Made by a program: the position numbers and the translations under genes | Assembly (NCBI GenBank): GCA_031363085.1 | Contig: JANLTU010000062.1 | Span: 1 to 23,688, forward strand | Direction of reading: 5' to 3' | Length of the DNA: 23,688 nt | From: UBA6921 sp031363085 | GTDB lineage: Bacteria; Pseudomonadota; Gammaproteobacteria; SG8-11 | The notes under the pieces: generated by a model | Database searches by the model: none | The model's input: only the letters and a program-made list of their open reading frames with translations | What the model was told of the DNA's origin: nothing | Shown here: in pieces, positions 1-7,936 of the stretch | Layout: each line of letters starts with the position of its first letter | Numbering within the stretch: the first letter of the stretch is position 1

Positions 1-347
1 CAATATTTACCGCAAGTCAGTTGCAAACGCTGGTGTCGGTATTTTTTGATTTGCATAACTATGGAATTCAAATCATCGGAATATTTTTTGGCCTGTGGCT
101 GTTACCCATGGGTTACTTGGTGTTCAAGTCGAACTACATCCCTAAAATTATTGGCGTGTTCTTAATGATTACATGTTTTGGCTATCTGATAGATTTTGTT
201 AAATTCTTCCTCTTCCCCAACGTCACTATAGTCATTAGCGAGTTTACTTTCCTGGGCGAAGTTTTAATGGTTTTGTGGCTTTTGATCAAAGGTGTAAACG
301 TTGAACAGTGGGAAAAACGTACTGTCGAATCTGCCAGGGTTTTATAA
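1..347 (+). CDS. DUF4386-family membrane protein, 5' end cut by window
   Basis: The reading frame is open from the window edge to TAA at 345-347, so the N-terminus lies outside. A TTG at 21 is only an internal codon. The visible ~115 residues hold three hydrophobic segments (around GIFFGLWLLPMGYLVF, IGVFLMITCFGYLIDF and a last one near FLGEVLMVLWLLIKG), with lysines and polar residues between them. The segment DLHNYGIQIIGIFFGLWLLP followed by GYLVFKS resembles the C-terminal part of DUF4386 integral membrane proteins, whose function is not established. Base composition is more A+T-rich than the EPS genes downstream, so it may belong to a different transcription unit or have been acquired separately. 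The family call rests on recalled similarity; that it is an inner-membrane protein is well supported by hydrophobicity. Confidence 0.75.
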   Translation, partial: IFTASQLQTLVSVFFDLHNYGIQIIGIFFGLWLLPMGYLVFKSNYIPKIIGVFLMITCFGYLIDFVKFFLFPNVTIVISEFTFLGEVLMVLWLLIKGVNVEQWEKRTVESARVL

Positions 348-481
348 AACGCCGTTACCCCAAAAGTTACCCCTACCTATTGAACCAGTTACGGCATAAC
401 GCGCATGCAATCACCGCGTGTTGACAGTTAGGAAGCGGCCGGAAAAATGCTGGTTGCTGAAGCCCGACGACGAAATCGTAG

Positions 482-507
482 GTCGGGTTAGCGCAGAGTA
501 ACCCGAC
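482..507. repeat. REP-like palindrome
   Basis: GTCGGGTTA (482-490) and TAACCCGAC (499-507) are perfect 9-bp inverted arms around an 8-base loop (GCGCAGAG). Preceded by GTAG, this matches the general look of intergenic palindromic units common in beta- and gammaproteobacterial genomes. Their function (mRNA stability, gyrase binding or selfish RAYT-mobilised DNA) cannot be read from one copy. There is no T-run, so it is not an obvious intrinsic terminator. Confidence 0.65.
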
Positions 508-666
508 AAACCATGGCCGAAGATGAGTATGACAACACCTGATCCTAGCATTGCCATCGTTGACGTTACTGAACAGCTTCGGCAAACGCTGGCGGAGCGT
601 TTCGTAACGTCTTCGTCAAGAGTTACCCCCATAGTTTCCTCCAGACAAAAAGGCTGCAATTAGAAC

Positions 667-703
667 CGGGTCGGGCTTGTATAATTGCATTATTACGTTT
701 TGA
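667..703 (+). repeat. interspersed repeat, copy A
   Basis: It begins CGGGTCGGGCTTGTATAATT and continues GCATTATTACGTTTTGA. It shares the core GGTCRGGYTTG, then a TAATTG-rich stretch and TAT/CAT, with copies B (8744-8770) and C (9553-9577), all in the same orientation. The core contains a TATAAT hexamer at 680-685. Similar GGGGTCAGGCTTG sequences are, from general knowledge, found beside REP-associated tyrosine transposases, but no such gene is present here. Confidence 0.6.
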
Positions 704-722
704 ACTCAACGCCAGAGCAACT

Positions 723-747
723 GCGTTTTATCCAACCAATAAAACGC
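723..747. repeat. 9-bp inverted repeat (hairpin or operator)
   Basis: GCGTTTTAT (723-731) and ATAAAACGC (739-747) are perfect arms around CCAACCA. It lies about 200 bases upstream of the proposed ACP promoter. The A+T-rich arms would suit a regulator-binding site as well as a hairpin. No function can be assigned from sequence alone. Confidence 0.4.
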
Positions 748-942
748 GGTGTGAGGGGTGTGCATCACCACAGCGCCGCCAGCATGATTTCCAGAAAACC
801 GGTGCCCGCGTCCTGCCGCGTTGCTCCTGCGCAATGCCATTGTCGAAAAGTGCTACTTATGTTGTTTAGCGCAGCCATCAGGGTGGCTGGATAACCTCAA
901 AAGAGGGTGTATCGTAACCGAAGTTGGGCGCATGAATTTACA

Positions 943-972
943 TTGCGGCGCCACATTGAGTGTTTCTATAAT
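943..972 (+). promoter_or_regulatory. candidate sigma70 promoter of the EPS operon
   Basis: A perfect -10 hexamer TATAAT (967-972) lies 18 bases after TTGCGG (943-948), which matches the first three -35 positions. Transcription would start near 979, leaving a leader of about 60 bases before the ACP start codon at 1038. This is the best promoter-like match upstream of the five-gene rightward operon. It is inferred from hexamers only. Confidence 0.5.
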
Positions 973-1037
973 ACGCGCGCAGTCGCAGCGCCGTGTTCCA
1001 CCGGTTATTCAGTACGTTAAATCCATCGGGGTAAATC

Positions 1038-1283
1038 ATGTTAGAAGAGGTGCGCGAGATTTTAAGCGTTACGTTGAGACTTGGAAACCGTGCGGCTGCG
1101 CTGACGGCGGCGACTCCGTTGTTAGGCAATCTTCCCGAGTTGGATTCCATGGCGGTGGTGTCGGTTATCACTGCGCTGGAAGAACATTACGGGTTCGTGG
1201 TTTCCGATGACGAGATCGCTGCGGAAACCTTCGAAACGTTGGGAAGCTTGGCCAACTTTGTGAAAGGAAAGCTGGGCCGGTGA
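1038..1283 (+). CDS. acyl carrier protein, exosortase-A locus type
   Basis: An 81-residue acidic helical protein of ACP size. The motif LDSMAVVSVITALEEHYG (residues about 35-52) contains the Asp-Ser-Met triad whose Ser is the usual 4'-phosphopantetheine attachment site, followed by the helix-II pattern of ACPs. It presumably carries an acyl or carboxylate intermediate in the cytoplasm, loaded by an AMP-forming ligase such as the one at 6169-7761. The ATG at 1038 starts right at the conserved helix I; a GGGG stretch about 8 bases upstream is a weak ribosome-binding site. It is the first gene of a tight operon: its TGA overlaps the GTG of the next gene (GTGA). ACPs of this kind accompany exosortase-A hydrolases 1 and 2, so the context supports a dedicated EPS carrier rather than fatty-acid AcpP. 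Confidence 0.88.
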   Translation: MLEEVREILSVTLRLGNRAAALTAATPLLGNLPELDSMAVVSVITALEEHYGFVVSDDEIAAETFETLGSLANFVKGKLGR

Positions 1284-2128
1284 GCAATGCAGGCGCCACG
1301 CCTACACCCCAGCCGTTCTTTCTGGCCGGCGCGCGCGGTGCGTTATTTTCTCTGTATTTCCCACCCCAAATGCCGCGCAGCACGCGCTGCGGCATTTTGT
1401 TCTTTCCCCCGTTTGCCGAAGAGATGAACAAAGCGCGTCGTATGGTGGCGCTGCAGGCGCGGCGTTTTGCGCAAGCGGGATTCGCCGTGTTGCTGGTGGA
1501 TGTTTACGGCACCGGCGACAGTGCAGGCGACTTCGGCGATGCACGTTGGAGCCTCTGGCGCGACGACATGCTGTACGCAGCGCGCTGGCTGCAAGCGCAA
1601 GGTTGTGCGCGGCTGGTGTTGTGGGGATTACGCAGTGGCGCGCTGTTGGCCGCCGAGGTGTTAAGCGAGCTGCGTCCGGTGGTGGAGCGCTTGCTGCTGT
1701 GGCAGCCGGTTACGCGCGGCGAGGCGCTGATGACGCAATTCCTGCGCTTGCGGCTGGCTGCCGACTTGATGATGCCGGGTGAAAAAATCACCACCCAAGA
1801 GTTGCGCGCCACCTTGTCCAAAGGCGCAAGCCTGGAAGTTGCCGGCTATACTCTGGCACCGGAACTGGTGCGGAGCATTGATGCGCTGGATTTAAAAGCC
1901 ATGTTGGCGGCAGGCGCTCCGCCGCTGGATTGGTTGGAGCTTGCGGCGGCGGTGGATCGACCGTTGACACCCGCCAGTCGCGCCGTGGTGGATGAATTAC
2001 AGCAACGCCAGATTCGCGTACGCGCGGCCACAGTGGCCGGCGAACCGTTCTGGAATACGCTGGAAATCACCGAGGCGCCGGAGCTGATCGAACGCTCGAT
2101 GCACTGGCTGGGTGAGGCGTGCCGATGA
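1280..2128 (+). CDS. exosortase A system-associated hydrolase 2
   Basis: A 282-residue alpha/beta-hydrolase-fold protein that fits the family of second hydrolases in exosortase-A EPS loci. Visible hallmarks are FFPPFAEEMNKAR (about 41-53), VDVYGTGDSAGDF (73-85), which follows strand beta4 of the fold, and VLWGLRSGALLA (113-124) at the nucleophile elbow. The elbow reads G-L-R-S-G, so the usual Ser/Cys nucleophile position holds Arg. The protein may therefore be non-catalytic or use an unusual mechanism. The substrate is unknown; a role in processing an ACP- or CoA-linked intermediate is inferred from neighbours. The start is GTG 1280, overlapping the ACP stop, with AGGAAAG about 10 bases upstream; the nearby ATG at 1287 is out of frame. 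Its TGA overlaps the ATG of hydrolase 1. Confidence 0.87.
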   Translation: MSNAGATPTPQPFFLAGARGALFSLYFPPQMPRSTRCGILFFPPFAEEMNKARRMVALQARRFAQAGFAVLLVDVYGTGDSAGDFGDARWSLWRDDMLYAARWLQAQGCARLVLWGLRSGALLAAEVLSELRPVVERLLLWQPVTRGEALMTQFLRLRLAADLMMPGEKITTQELRATLSKGASLEVAGYTLAPELVRSIDALDLKAMLAAGAPPLDWLELAAAVDRPLTPASRAVVDELQQRQIRVRAATVAGEPFWNTLEITEAPELIERSMHWLGEACR

Positions 2129-3027
2129 GTTACGCTGCTGCTGAACGGGCACTCAGCTTCGGCTGCAACACCGACGCGTTAATTGGTGTACTGCATCCCG
2201 GTGATGCCCAGGCACTGGTCGGGGTGCTGCTGGTGGTGGGCGGGCCGCAGTACCGTGTCGGCAGTCATCGGCAATTTGTATTGCTGGCGCGGCGTTTGGC
2301 GCAGGCCGGAATTCCGGTGTTGCGCTTTGACTATCGTGGCATGGGCGACAGCGTCGGCTTGCCACGTTCGTTTGCAGCGGTCGACGACGACATCCGCTGC
2401 GCCGTCGATGTGCTGTGCGAACAAACGCCATCGGTGCAAAAAGTCATGCTCTGGGGGCTCTGCGATGCGGCCTCCGCCGCGTTGTTTTACGCACACACCG
2501 ACCCGCGCGTCGCCGGATTGGTGTTGCTGAATCCGTGGGTGCGTACCGAAGCGGGCAGGGCGCGCGCGTATTTAAAGCATTATTATCTGCGGCGGATGTT
2601 CAGCGGCGAGTTTTGGAAAAAAATACTGAGCGGGCAGTGGCGCGTGCGCGCATCCTTAACGTCGCTGATCGAGCTTGCGAGCAAGCTGCGCAAAGCACCG
2701 CGCCCAAGCGAAATATCCGCTTCGCAAAACGCACCTGGCCCTCCCGCGCTGCCGAGCAATCCAGCGCCGCCGTTGCCCGACGCCATGCTGGCGGGATGGG
2801 AGCGCTTCAACGGGAAGGTGTTGCTGATCTTGTCCGGAAACAACGATTACGTGGCCGACGAATTTCGCGATCTGGTCAGCGCGTCGCGACGTTGGCGTAA
2901 AGTGCTGCAACGCGCGAGCACCACACGTCGTGATTTTGATCCGGCCAACCACACTTTCTCGCGCAGCGCGTGGCGTGACCAAGTTGCGGATTGGACGCTG
3001 GCCTGGATCAACAACTCAGCACAATGA
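2125..3027 (+). CDS. exosortase A system-associated hydrolase 1
   Basis: A 300-residue alpha/beta hydrolase. VVGGPQYRVGSHRQFVLLAR (38-57) is the strongest family signature I recognise for the first exosortase-associated hydrolase. FDYRGMGDS (68-76) and LWGLCDAASA (109-118) follow. The elbow G-L-C-D-A places Cys113 at the nucleophile position, so a Cys-based hydrolase or acyltransferase is possible. There is a proline/alanine-rich linker around residues 190-215 (PGPPALPSNPAPPLP) before the last domain part. I chose ATG 2125 because it forms an ATGA overlap with the stop of hydrolase 2 and has GAGG seven bases upstream. A GTG two codons earlier (2119) is the alternative. The overlap implies translational coupling with hydrolase 2. 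The substrate is unknown. Confidence 0.88.
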   Translation: MSYAAAERALSFGCNTDALIGVLHPGDAQALVGVLLVVGGPQYRVGSHRQFVLLARRLAQAGIPVLRFDYRGMGDSVGLPRSFAAVDDDIRCAVDVLCEQTPSVQKVMLWGLCDAASAALFYAHTDPRVAGLVLLNPWVRTEAGRARAYLKHYYLRRMFSGEFWKKILSGQWRVRASLTSLIELASKLRKAPRPSEISASQNAPGPPALPSNPAPPLPDAMLAGWERFNGKVLLILSGNNDYVADEFRDLVSASRRWRKVLQRASTTRRDFDPANHTFSRSAWRDQVADWTLAWINNSAQ

Positions 3028-3058
3028 TAAATGCGGGTTTGGAGAGGAATTGACCAAC

Positions 3059-4000
3059 GTGTACAGCGAAAACCCGATGCACGATGGTGTGCGCGTATTG
3101 AAAGCATTTCTTTCCAATCAGCTCGCACGTTTCGCGCCGTCGCTTTATGTCAAGATTACGCACCAGACGGGGCGCGGGGAGGAGAGTGGCAACGCCCAAG
3201 AGGTCGCTGCTTATTTTGCGCTGTGCGTTAAGGAGTACTTTGAAAAGCTGGGCGTGGCTCCGGCCGACGCCATGCAGTATTTAACCGGGAAGAAAATTCT
3301 GGAATATGGTCCGGGCGATGTGCTTGGCGTGGCGCTGCTGTTGTACGCGCATGGCGCCGAGCTGGTGCATTGTGTTGACCGTTTTCCGTTGAGCCGGATT
3401 TCGGAAAAAAGCCTGCGGATTTACTGGGCAATACTCAACGCGTTGGACGAAAATAAAAAGACCCGCGCGTTGGGCGCGTTCAAGCAATTCGGTAAACCGG
3501 AAAGCGGATTTAATCCCAACGCCATTGCCTACACGGTGACGCCCGATGGACTGTCCGGTAAACAACGCCACTACGATTTAATTATTTCTCGCGCTGTTTT
3601 GGAGCACGTCAACGATCTTGAAAAAACCATTCAGGATATCAGCGACGCGCTGAAAACGAGTGGAGTCTCCTTGCACCAAGTCGATTTAAAAAGTCATGGT
3701 CTGGACCGCTATACGCCTTACGATTTCTTGACGTGGCCGGAAACGCTGTTCAAGTTGATGTACAGCCATAAAGGTTTTCCGAATCGTTGGCGGGTCGACA
3801 AGTACCGGGAATGGCTCGGCAAGTCTGGATTACATATCCGCCAGCTCACCCCGACGGGCACCTTGGCGAGGCATGAAATAGCCATCATTCAGCCCACGCT
3901 GGCGCCGCAGTTTAGAAATATTCCCGGCGATGAATTAGCTTGGCTGGGTTTTTGGGTGCTGGTGGAACTGCCCGCTGCGCAGGTGGCGGGGCATTCCTAG
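3059..4000 (+). CDS. class I SAM-dependent methyltransferase
   Basis: A 313-residue protein with a Rossmann-type methyltransferase core. KILEYGPGDVLG (79-90) is motif I, the SAM-binding glycine loop. VHCVDRF follows as the acidic strand-beta2 region. LIISRAVLEHVNDLEKT corresponds to the motif IV/post-IV region typical of Methyltransf_11/25-like enzymes. The acceptor is unknown; in this operon a sugar or a glycan terminus is a reasonable guess. The frame is open upstream into hydrolase 1, but GTG 3059 is preferred because GAGAGGAA lies about 9 bases upstream and it places the protein just after the hydrolase stop (3027). ATG 3077 is an alternative. The glycosyltransferase begins four bases after its stop. 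Confidence 0.8.
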   Translation: MYSENPMHDGVRVLKAFLSNQLARFAPSLYVKITHQTGRGEESGNAQEVAAYFALCVKEYFEKLGVAPADAMQYLTGKKILEYGPGDVLGVALLLYAHGAELVHCVDRFPLSRISEKSLRIYWAILNALDENKKTRALGAFKQFGKPESGFNPNAIAYTVTPDGLSGKQRHYDLIISRAVLEHVNDLEKTIQDISDALKTSGVSLHQVDLKSHGLDRYTPYDFLTWPETLFKLMYSHKGFPNRWRVDKYREWLGKSGLHIRQLTPTGTLARHEIAIIQPTLAPQFRNIPGDELAWLGFWVLVELPAAQVAGHS

Positions 4001-4004
4001 CGCC

Positions 4005-4946
4005 ATGAATTCAAGCCCGCTTGCCTCGGTCATTATCCCAGCCTACAACTGCGCGCAGTACATTGCGCTGGCAGTGCGCAGCGCGCTTGATCAGGACTAT
4101 CCCAACAAAGAGATCATCGTCGTCAACGATGGCTCGACCGACAGCACCGCCGAGGTGCTGGCGCAATTCGGCGCGCGCATCGTAGTTATCAATCAAGCAA
4201 ACTGCGGTGTGGCCGCCGCGCGCAATCGTGGCATGCAAAGCGCGCGGGGCGACTACATCGCGTTGCTGGACGCCGACGACGTGTGGTTGCCGGGCAAGTT
4301 GCGCAAACAAGTCGATTACCTAAGTGCGCATCCTGAACTGGGTGCCGTGTATTGTGCGTGGCGCGAGTGGCGGCCGGACGCGCTCGGGGTGTTCACGCTG
4401 CCGCACGTGAGTCGCGATGCGCTGGAGCAGGACGGCATCGAAGCGCAGGATTCCGGCTGGCTGTATAACAAACTGTTTCAGGATTCCATCATTCATACCA
4501 CCACACTGCTGATGCGCCGCGAGATCATGCAGCAGGCGGGAAGCTTCGACCCGGCGTTGCGTCGCGGACAGGATTACGACTATTGGTTTCGGTTGTCACG
4601 GCTGGCGCCGATTCACAAACTGCGGGCGGTGTTGTCGCTGTACCGCATTCATCCGCAGAGCATTTCGCATCAACCGCATCGCGCTAACTATCCGGTGCTG
4701 GTGATTCAAAAAGCGCTGGCTCAATGGGGACGGGTCGGGCCGGAGGGCAGCGAAACCGCGCCGGCCATCATCAATGGGGTATTGTCACGACATTGGTTTG
4801 ATTTCGGCTATCAGCATTTGCAGCAGGGCGATCCAAAACTTGCCTACCACGCTTTTCAGCACGCCATCCGGCTGCGCCCCACACGCGTCAAAGCGTGGGT
4901 CAACGCGGCGCGCAGTCTGGTAAAAATGGTGATTAAACCTAATTAA
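4005..4946 (+). CDS. family 2 glycosyltransferase
   Basis: A 313-residue GT-A-fold enzyme. ASVIIPAYNCAQYI (7-20) is the start of the nucleotide-sugar domain, VVNDGSTDST (39-48) holds the conserved Asp, and LLDADDVW (87-94) carries the DXD-type metal/nucleotide site. RRGQDYDYWFRLSRLA near residue 190 matches the acceptor/catalytic-base region. The last ~55 residues (FGYQHLQQGDPKLAYHAFQH onward) look like one TPR-type helical pair. It probably adds a sugar to a lipid-linked EPS unit at the inner membrane; donor and acceptor cannot be told. It is the last gene of the rightward operon. Its TAA (4944-4946) shares the palindrome TTAA with the stop of the converging decarboxylase gene. Confidence 0.9.
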   Translation: MNSSPLASVIIPAYNCAQYIALAVRSALDQDYPNKEIIVVNDGSTDSTAEVLAQFGARIVVINQANCGVAAARNRGMQSARGDYIALLDADDVWLPGKLRKQVDYLSAHPELGAVYCAWREWRPDALGVFTLPHVSRDALEQDGIEAQDSGWLYNKLFQDSIIHTTTLLMRREIMQQAGSFDPALRRGQDYDYWFRLSRLAPIHKLRAVLSLYRIHPQSISHQPHRANYPVLVIQKALAQWGRVGPEGSETAPAIINGVLSRHWFDFGYQHLQQGDPKLAYHAFQHAIRLRPTRVKAWVNAARSLVKMVIKPN

Positions 4947-6172
4947 ACCAAAACTTCCAGCGGTACCGGATGGCTGAGAAAGCGCAGCGGACTTGCGGTC
5001 AGTCCATAAGCGCCAGACTGTAAAATCGCGACGTAGTCGCCCACCTCGGCGGGTGCGAGTTCCATTTTGTCGGCCAGTAAATCCAGCGGCGTGCATAACG
5101 GACCGACGACGCTGGCGGATTCTGTTTGCGAGGCATTCATTTTATTGGCGATCACGACCGGGTAATTTTTGCGGATCACTTGCCCGAAGTTGCCGGAGGC
5201 GGCGAGGTGATGATGCAGGCCGCCGTCGGTGACTAAAAACACCTGCCCGCGTGAAATCTTGCGGTCGATCACGCGGCAGATGTAAAGACCCGCTTCCCCG
5301 ATCAAGTAACGGCCCAGTTCGATGATGACTTCCGCCTGCGGCAACTGTTGTTTTACTTCCGGCATGCGTTGCGTCAGATGCGCGCCGACCGGGGTGATAT
5401 CCAAAGGTTCGTCGCCAGGGAAATACGGGATGCCGAAGCCGCCGCCGATATTGAGCTTGCGTACCGGCGACGGTGCGTGCTCGGCGAGGCGATAGGCGAG
5501 GTCAAAGGTTTTTTCCTGGGCTTCGATGATCGCGTCGGGCCGCAGATTTTGCGAGCCGCTGTAAATATGAAAGCCGATGAAGTCAAGATCGAGAGCCGCG
5601 AGTCGCTTTAACATTGCTGGAACACGCTCGGCATCCACGCCGAATTGCTTTGGGCCGCCGCCCATTTTCATGCCCGACGATTTCAACTCAAAGTCCGGAT
5701 TCACGCGGATCGCCACGCGCGGGCGGATGCGCAACGTCGCCGCAAGCGTGGCGATGGTTTCCATTTCAAATTCGGATTCCATGTTGATGGTCACACCGGC
5801 GGCGATGGCGCAGGACAATTCGTGTCGCGATTTGCCCGGACCGGCGATGCTGATCTTCGCAGCCGGCATGCTCGTGTCCAGGGCCACCTGCATTTCACCC
5901 ATCGACGCAAGATCGAAACCGTCGACGAGGCTGGCGAGATGCTGCACCACGGCCGGCATCGGATTGGCTTTGATCGCGTAATGCAGGCGTATTTCACGCG
6001 GCAGATGCCAGCGCAAATGCGCGACCCGTTCATTGATCAGGCGCCGGTCGTAGACATAAAACGGCGTTTGACCGACGCGCGCGGCGAGCCGTGAGATCGG
6101 CGTACCACCGATTACGAGTTCGCCGTTGTCCACCGGAAACGGCATCGCGACATTATGAACCGGTTTTTTCAT
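4943..6172 (-). CDS. PLP-dependent decarboxylase, exosortase-A associated
   Basis: A 409-residue fold-type III (alanine racemase-like) decarboxylase related to diaminopimelate and ornithine decarboxylases. The PLP lysine is Lys68 in HYAIKANPMP. FDLASMGEM, the conserved HIYSGSQ, the glycine loop LNIGGGFGIPY, ELGRYLIGEAG and GPLCTPLD, with its catalytic Cys, follow in the family order. In exosortase-A loci this family lies beside the acyl-CoA ligase, as here, so it may make an amine for the ACP/ligase pathway; the real substrate is unknown. The start is ATG 6172, which forms an ATGA overlap with the ligase stop and has AGGCGAG just upstream. The longer open frame to 6307 lies inside the ligase. 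The stop shares TTAA with the glycosyltransferase stop. Confidence 0.9.
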   Translation of the reverse strand: MKKPVHNVAMPFPVDNGELVIGGTPISRLAARVGQTPFYVYDRRLINERVAHLRWHLPREIRLHYAIKANPMPAVVQHLASLVDGFDLASMGEMQVALDTSMPAAKISIAGPGKSRHELSCAIAAGVTINMESEFEMETIATLAATLRIRPRVAIRVNPDFELKSSGMKMGGGPKQFGVDAERVPAMLKRLAALDLDFIGFHIYSGSQNLRPDAIIEAQEKTFDLAYRLAEHAPSPVRKLNIGGGFGIPYFPGDEPLDITPVGAHLTQRMPEVKQQLPQAEVIIELGRYLIGEAGLYICRVIDRKISRGQVFLVTDGGLHHHLAASGNFGQVIRKNYPVVIANKMNASQTESASVVGPLCTPLDLLADKMELAPAEVGDYVAILQSGAYGLTASPLRFLSHPVPLEVLV

Positions 6173-7761
6173 TTGCTCGCCTGGAACAGGTCGCGCAATT
6201 CCTGCGCAAGTTGTTTGCGGTCGATTTTGCCATTGGGGTTGCGCGGCAATACCGGCTGCACATGAATGTGCGCCGGGACCATGAAATTCGGCAGGTGCGT
6301 TTTGCACACGTTCAGCAAGGCGGCGGTATCGACGCTAGTATGATTTTCCGGCGGCGACGCGACCACGACGATGGCCTGACCGAGCACCGCATGCGCAATG
6401 CCCAGCGCAGCGGCGTGGCCGACCAGACCTGACCCGTAAATGACTTCTTCGACTTCGGTGGGGCTCACGCGGTAGCCGGAGGTTTTAATCATGTCGTCTT
6501 TGCGCGCGACGAAATATAAAAAGCCATCTTCATCGGTGCGCACGGTGTCGCCCGACCACACGGCGATTTCCTGCAACGGAATATTGTGATCCGCGCCGGG
6601 CACCGGGCGGTAACGTTCGGCGGTTTTCTCCGCGTCATTCCAGTAGCCCATCGCCACCAGTGAGCCGCGATGCACCAGTTCGCCGGGCTCGCCCGGCGCG
6701 CACGGCGTGCCGTCTTCGCGCACCACCATGATCTCCGCATTGGGAATGGCTTTGCCCATGGATTCGGGGCGGCGATCCAATTCTTCGGGCGGCAGATAGG
6801 TGGAGCGAAAGGCTTCGGTGAGTCCGTACATTAAAAACACACGCGTGTTCGGCAAGGCTTTACGCAAGCTAGCGAGAGTCGCCAGCGGCATCGCGCCACC
6901 CGAGTTGGTGATATAGCGCAGCGTGTTCACGGCGGCCTCGGGCCACGGCAGTTGCGCGAGTTGAATCCACAACGGCGGTACGGCGGCCAAGCCGGTAATG
7001 CGTTCTTTAGCGAGCAGTGTGATGACATCGCGCGGCAGCAAGTAGTCCATCATCACTGCGCAGGCGCCGACGCGAAACGCGGTGTTGAGCTGGCTCAAGC
7101 CGTAGTCGAAGCTGAACGGCAGCACCGCGAGAATGCGGTCGCTGGGAGTGTTCTCCAAATATTGCGCCACGCTCACCGCACCGGTGACGACATTGCGATG
7201 TGACAACACCACGCCCTTGGGGCGGCCGGTGCTGCCGGAGGTGTACAGAATCGCCAGCACATCCATATCGATGCGACGATGAAATTGCGTGCTGCCGCTG
7301 GCCGCGATCAACGTTTCCCAGGTGAGTGTTGCAAGCGATGGCAACGTGGGCAGCGCTTCGGCAGCGCTGTCGACCAGCACCAAGGTGCGCAGGTCATGAC
7401 ATGCGGGTAAGGTTTCGGCCAGCGCTAGCGCGCGATCTCTCGACGTAATCAAAATGCGCGCGTTGCAATCGCGCAAAATATGCCCGACTTGCTCGGGTTT
7501 CAGTTGCGGATTCACCGGCACAAACACGCCGCCGGCCATTGACGTGCCGTACAAACTGAACACGGTTTCAAAGCGCTTCGGCAAATAAACGGCGACGCGC
7601 TCGTGGCGTTGCAAGCCGCAGCGCATCAAGCCGCAAGCAGTGTGGGTGACCGCTTCTTCCAGCGCTGCGTAAGTCAAAGAGTGGTCGCGATGCCGCAAGG
7701 CTTCATTGCCAGGATGCAACGCGGCAGTGTGAGTGATCAGTTCGTGGTAAAGCTGGCTCAT
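6169..7761 (-). CDS. AMP-forming acyl-CoA ligase, exosortase-A associated
   Basis: A 530-residue adenylate-forming enzyme of full family length. LYTSGSTGRPKGVVLSH (about 172-188) is the P-loop A3 motif, YGLTEAF the A5 motif, GELVHRGSLVAMGYWN the A6/A7 region, SGYRVSPTEVEE the A8 hinge, and NPNGKIDRK the A10 motif with its catalytic lysine. It activates a carboxylic acid with ATP and probably loads CoA or the ACP encoded at 1038-1283. The acid is unknown. ATG 7761 (MSQLYHEL) starts at the conserved N-terminus; a TTG seven codons earlier is less likely. It is the promoter-proximal gene of the two-gene leftward operon. I see no convincing promoter in the 175 bases before it. Confidence 0.9.
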   Translation of the reverse strand: MSQLYHELITHTAALHPGNEALRHRDHSLTYAALEEAVTHTACGLMRCGLQRHERVAVYLPKRFETVFSLYGTSMAGGVFVPVNPQLKPEQVGHILRDCNARILITSRDRALALAETLPACHDLRTLVLVDSAAEALPTLPSLATLTWETLIAASGSTQFHRRIDMDVLAILYTSGSTGRPKGVVLSHRNVVTGAVSVAQYLENTPSDRILAVLPFSFDYGLSQLNTAFRVGACAVMMDYLLPRDVITLLAKERITGLAAVPPLWIQLAQLPWPEAAVNTLRYITNSGGAMPLATLASLRKALPNTRVFLMYGLTEAFRSTYLPPEELDRRPESMGKAIPNAEIMVVREDGTPCAPGEPGELVHRGSLVAMGYWNDAEKTAERYRPVPGADHNIPLQEIAVWSGDTVRTDEDGFLYFVARKDDMIKTSGYRVSPTEVEEVIYGSGLVGHAAALGIAHAVLGQAIVVVASPPENHTSVDTAALLNVCKTHLPNFMVPAHIHVQPVLPRNPNGKIDRKQLAQELRDLFQASK

Positions 7762-7936
7762 GGATTCCGCTGCTATCGGCAAATCAGCGCGGAAGTTTAT
7801 GGCATCAGCGCGCGGTTTGCCATGGCTGCCCGAACGGGTGCATTGATGAATTGCGACTTGCTGCTCGCCGAATAAATTACATGCGAAGGTGTGAGAGGGT
7901 GCCCCTACCCCGTGTCATTCTCATGCCCTCCTTGAT

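Larger units (their letters stand above)
348..1037. other. 690-base intergenic region with repeats and a promoter
   Basis: No convincing gene is seen between the DUF4386 gene and the ACP gene. The region holds a 9-bp palindromic REP-like unit (482-507), copy A of an interspersed repeat (667-703), a 9-bp hairpin (723-747) and a sigma70-like promoter (943-972). A 46-codon frame from ATG 523 to TAG 661-663 reads plausibly as protein but has no ribosome-binding site and ends where copy A begins. It may be a remnant. The other open frames here overlap repeats and lack gene-like features. Confidence 0.6.

Noticed and set aside
523..663. 46-codon plus-strand frame starting MSMTTPDPSIAIVDV
   Set aside because: It reads protein-like, but there is no ribosome-binding site, it ends at a repeat border and no family is recognised. 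It is mentioned only in the intergenic entry.
685..1210. Open frames overlapping repeat copy A, the promoter and the ACP gene
   Set aside because: They start inside a repeat or overlap the ACP in another frame and have Arg/Cys-rich, low-quality composition.
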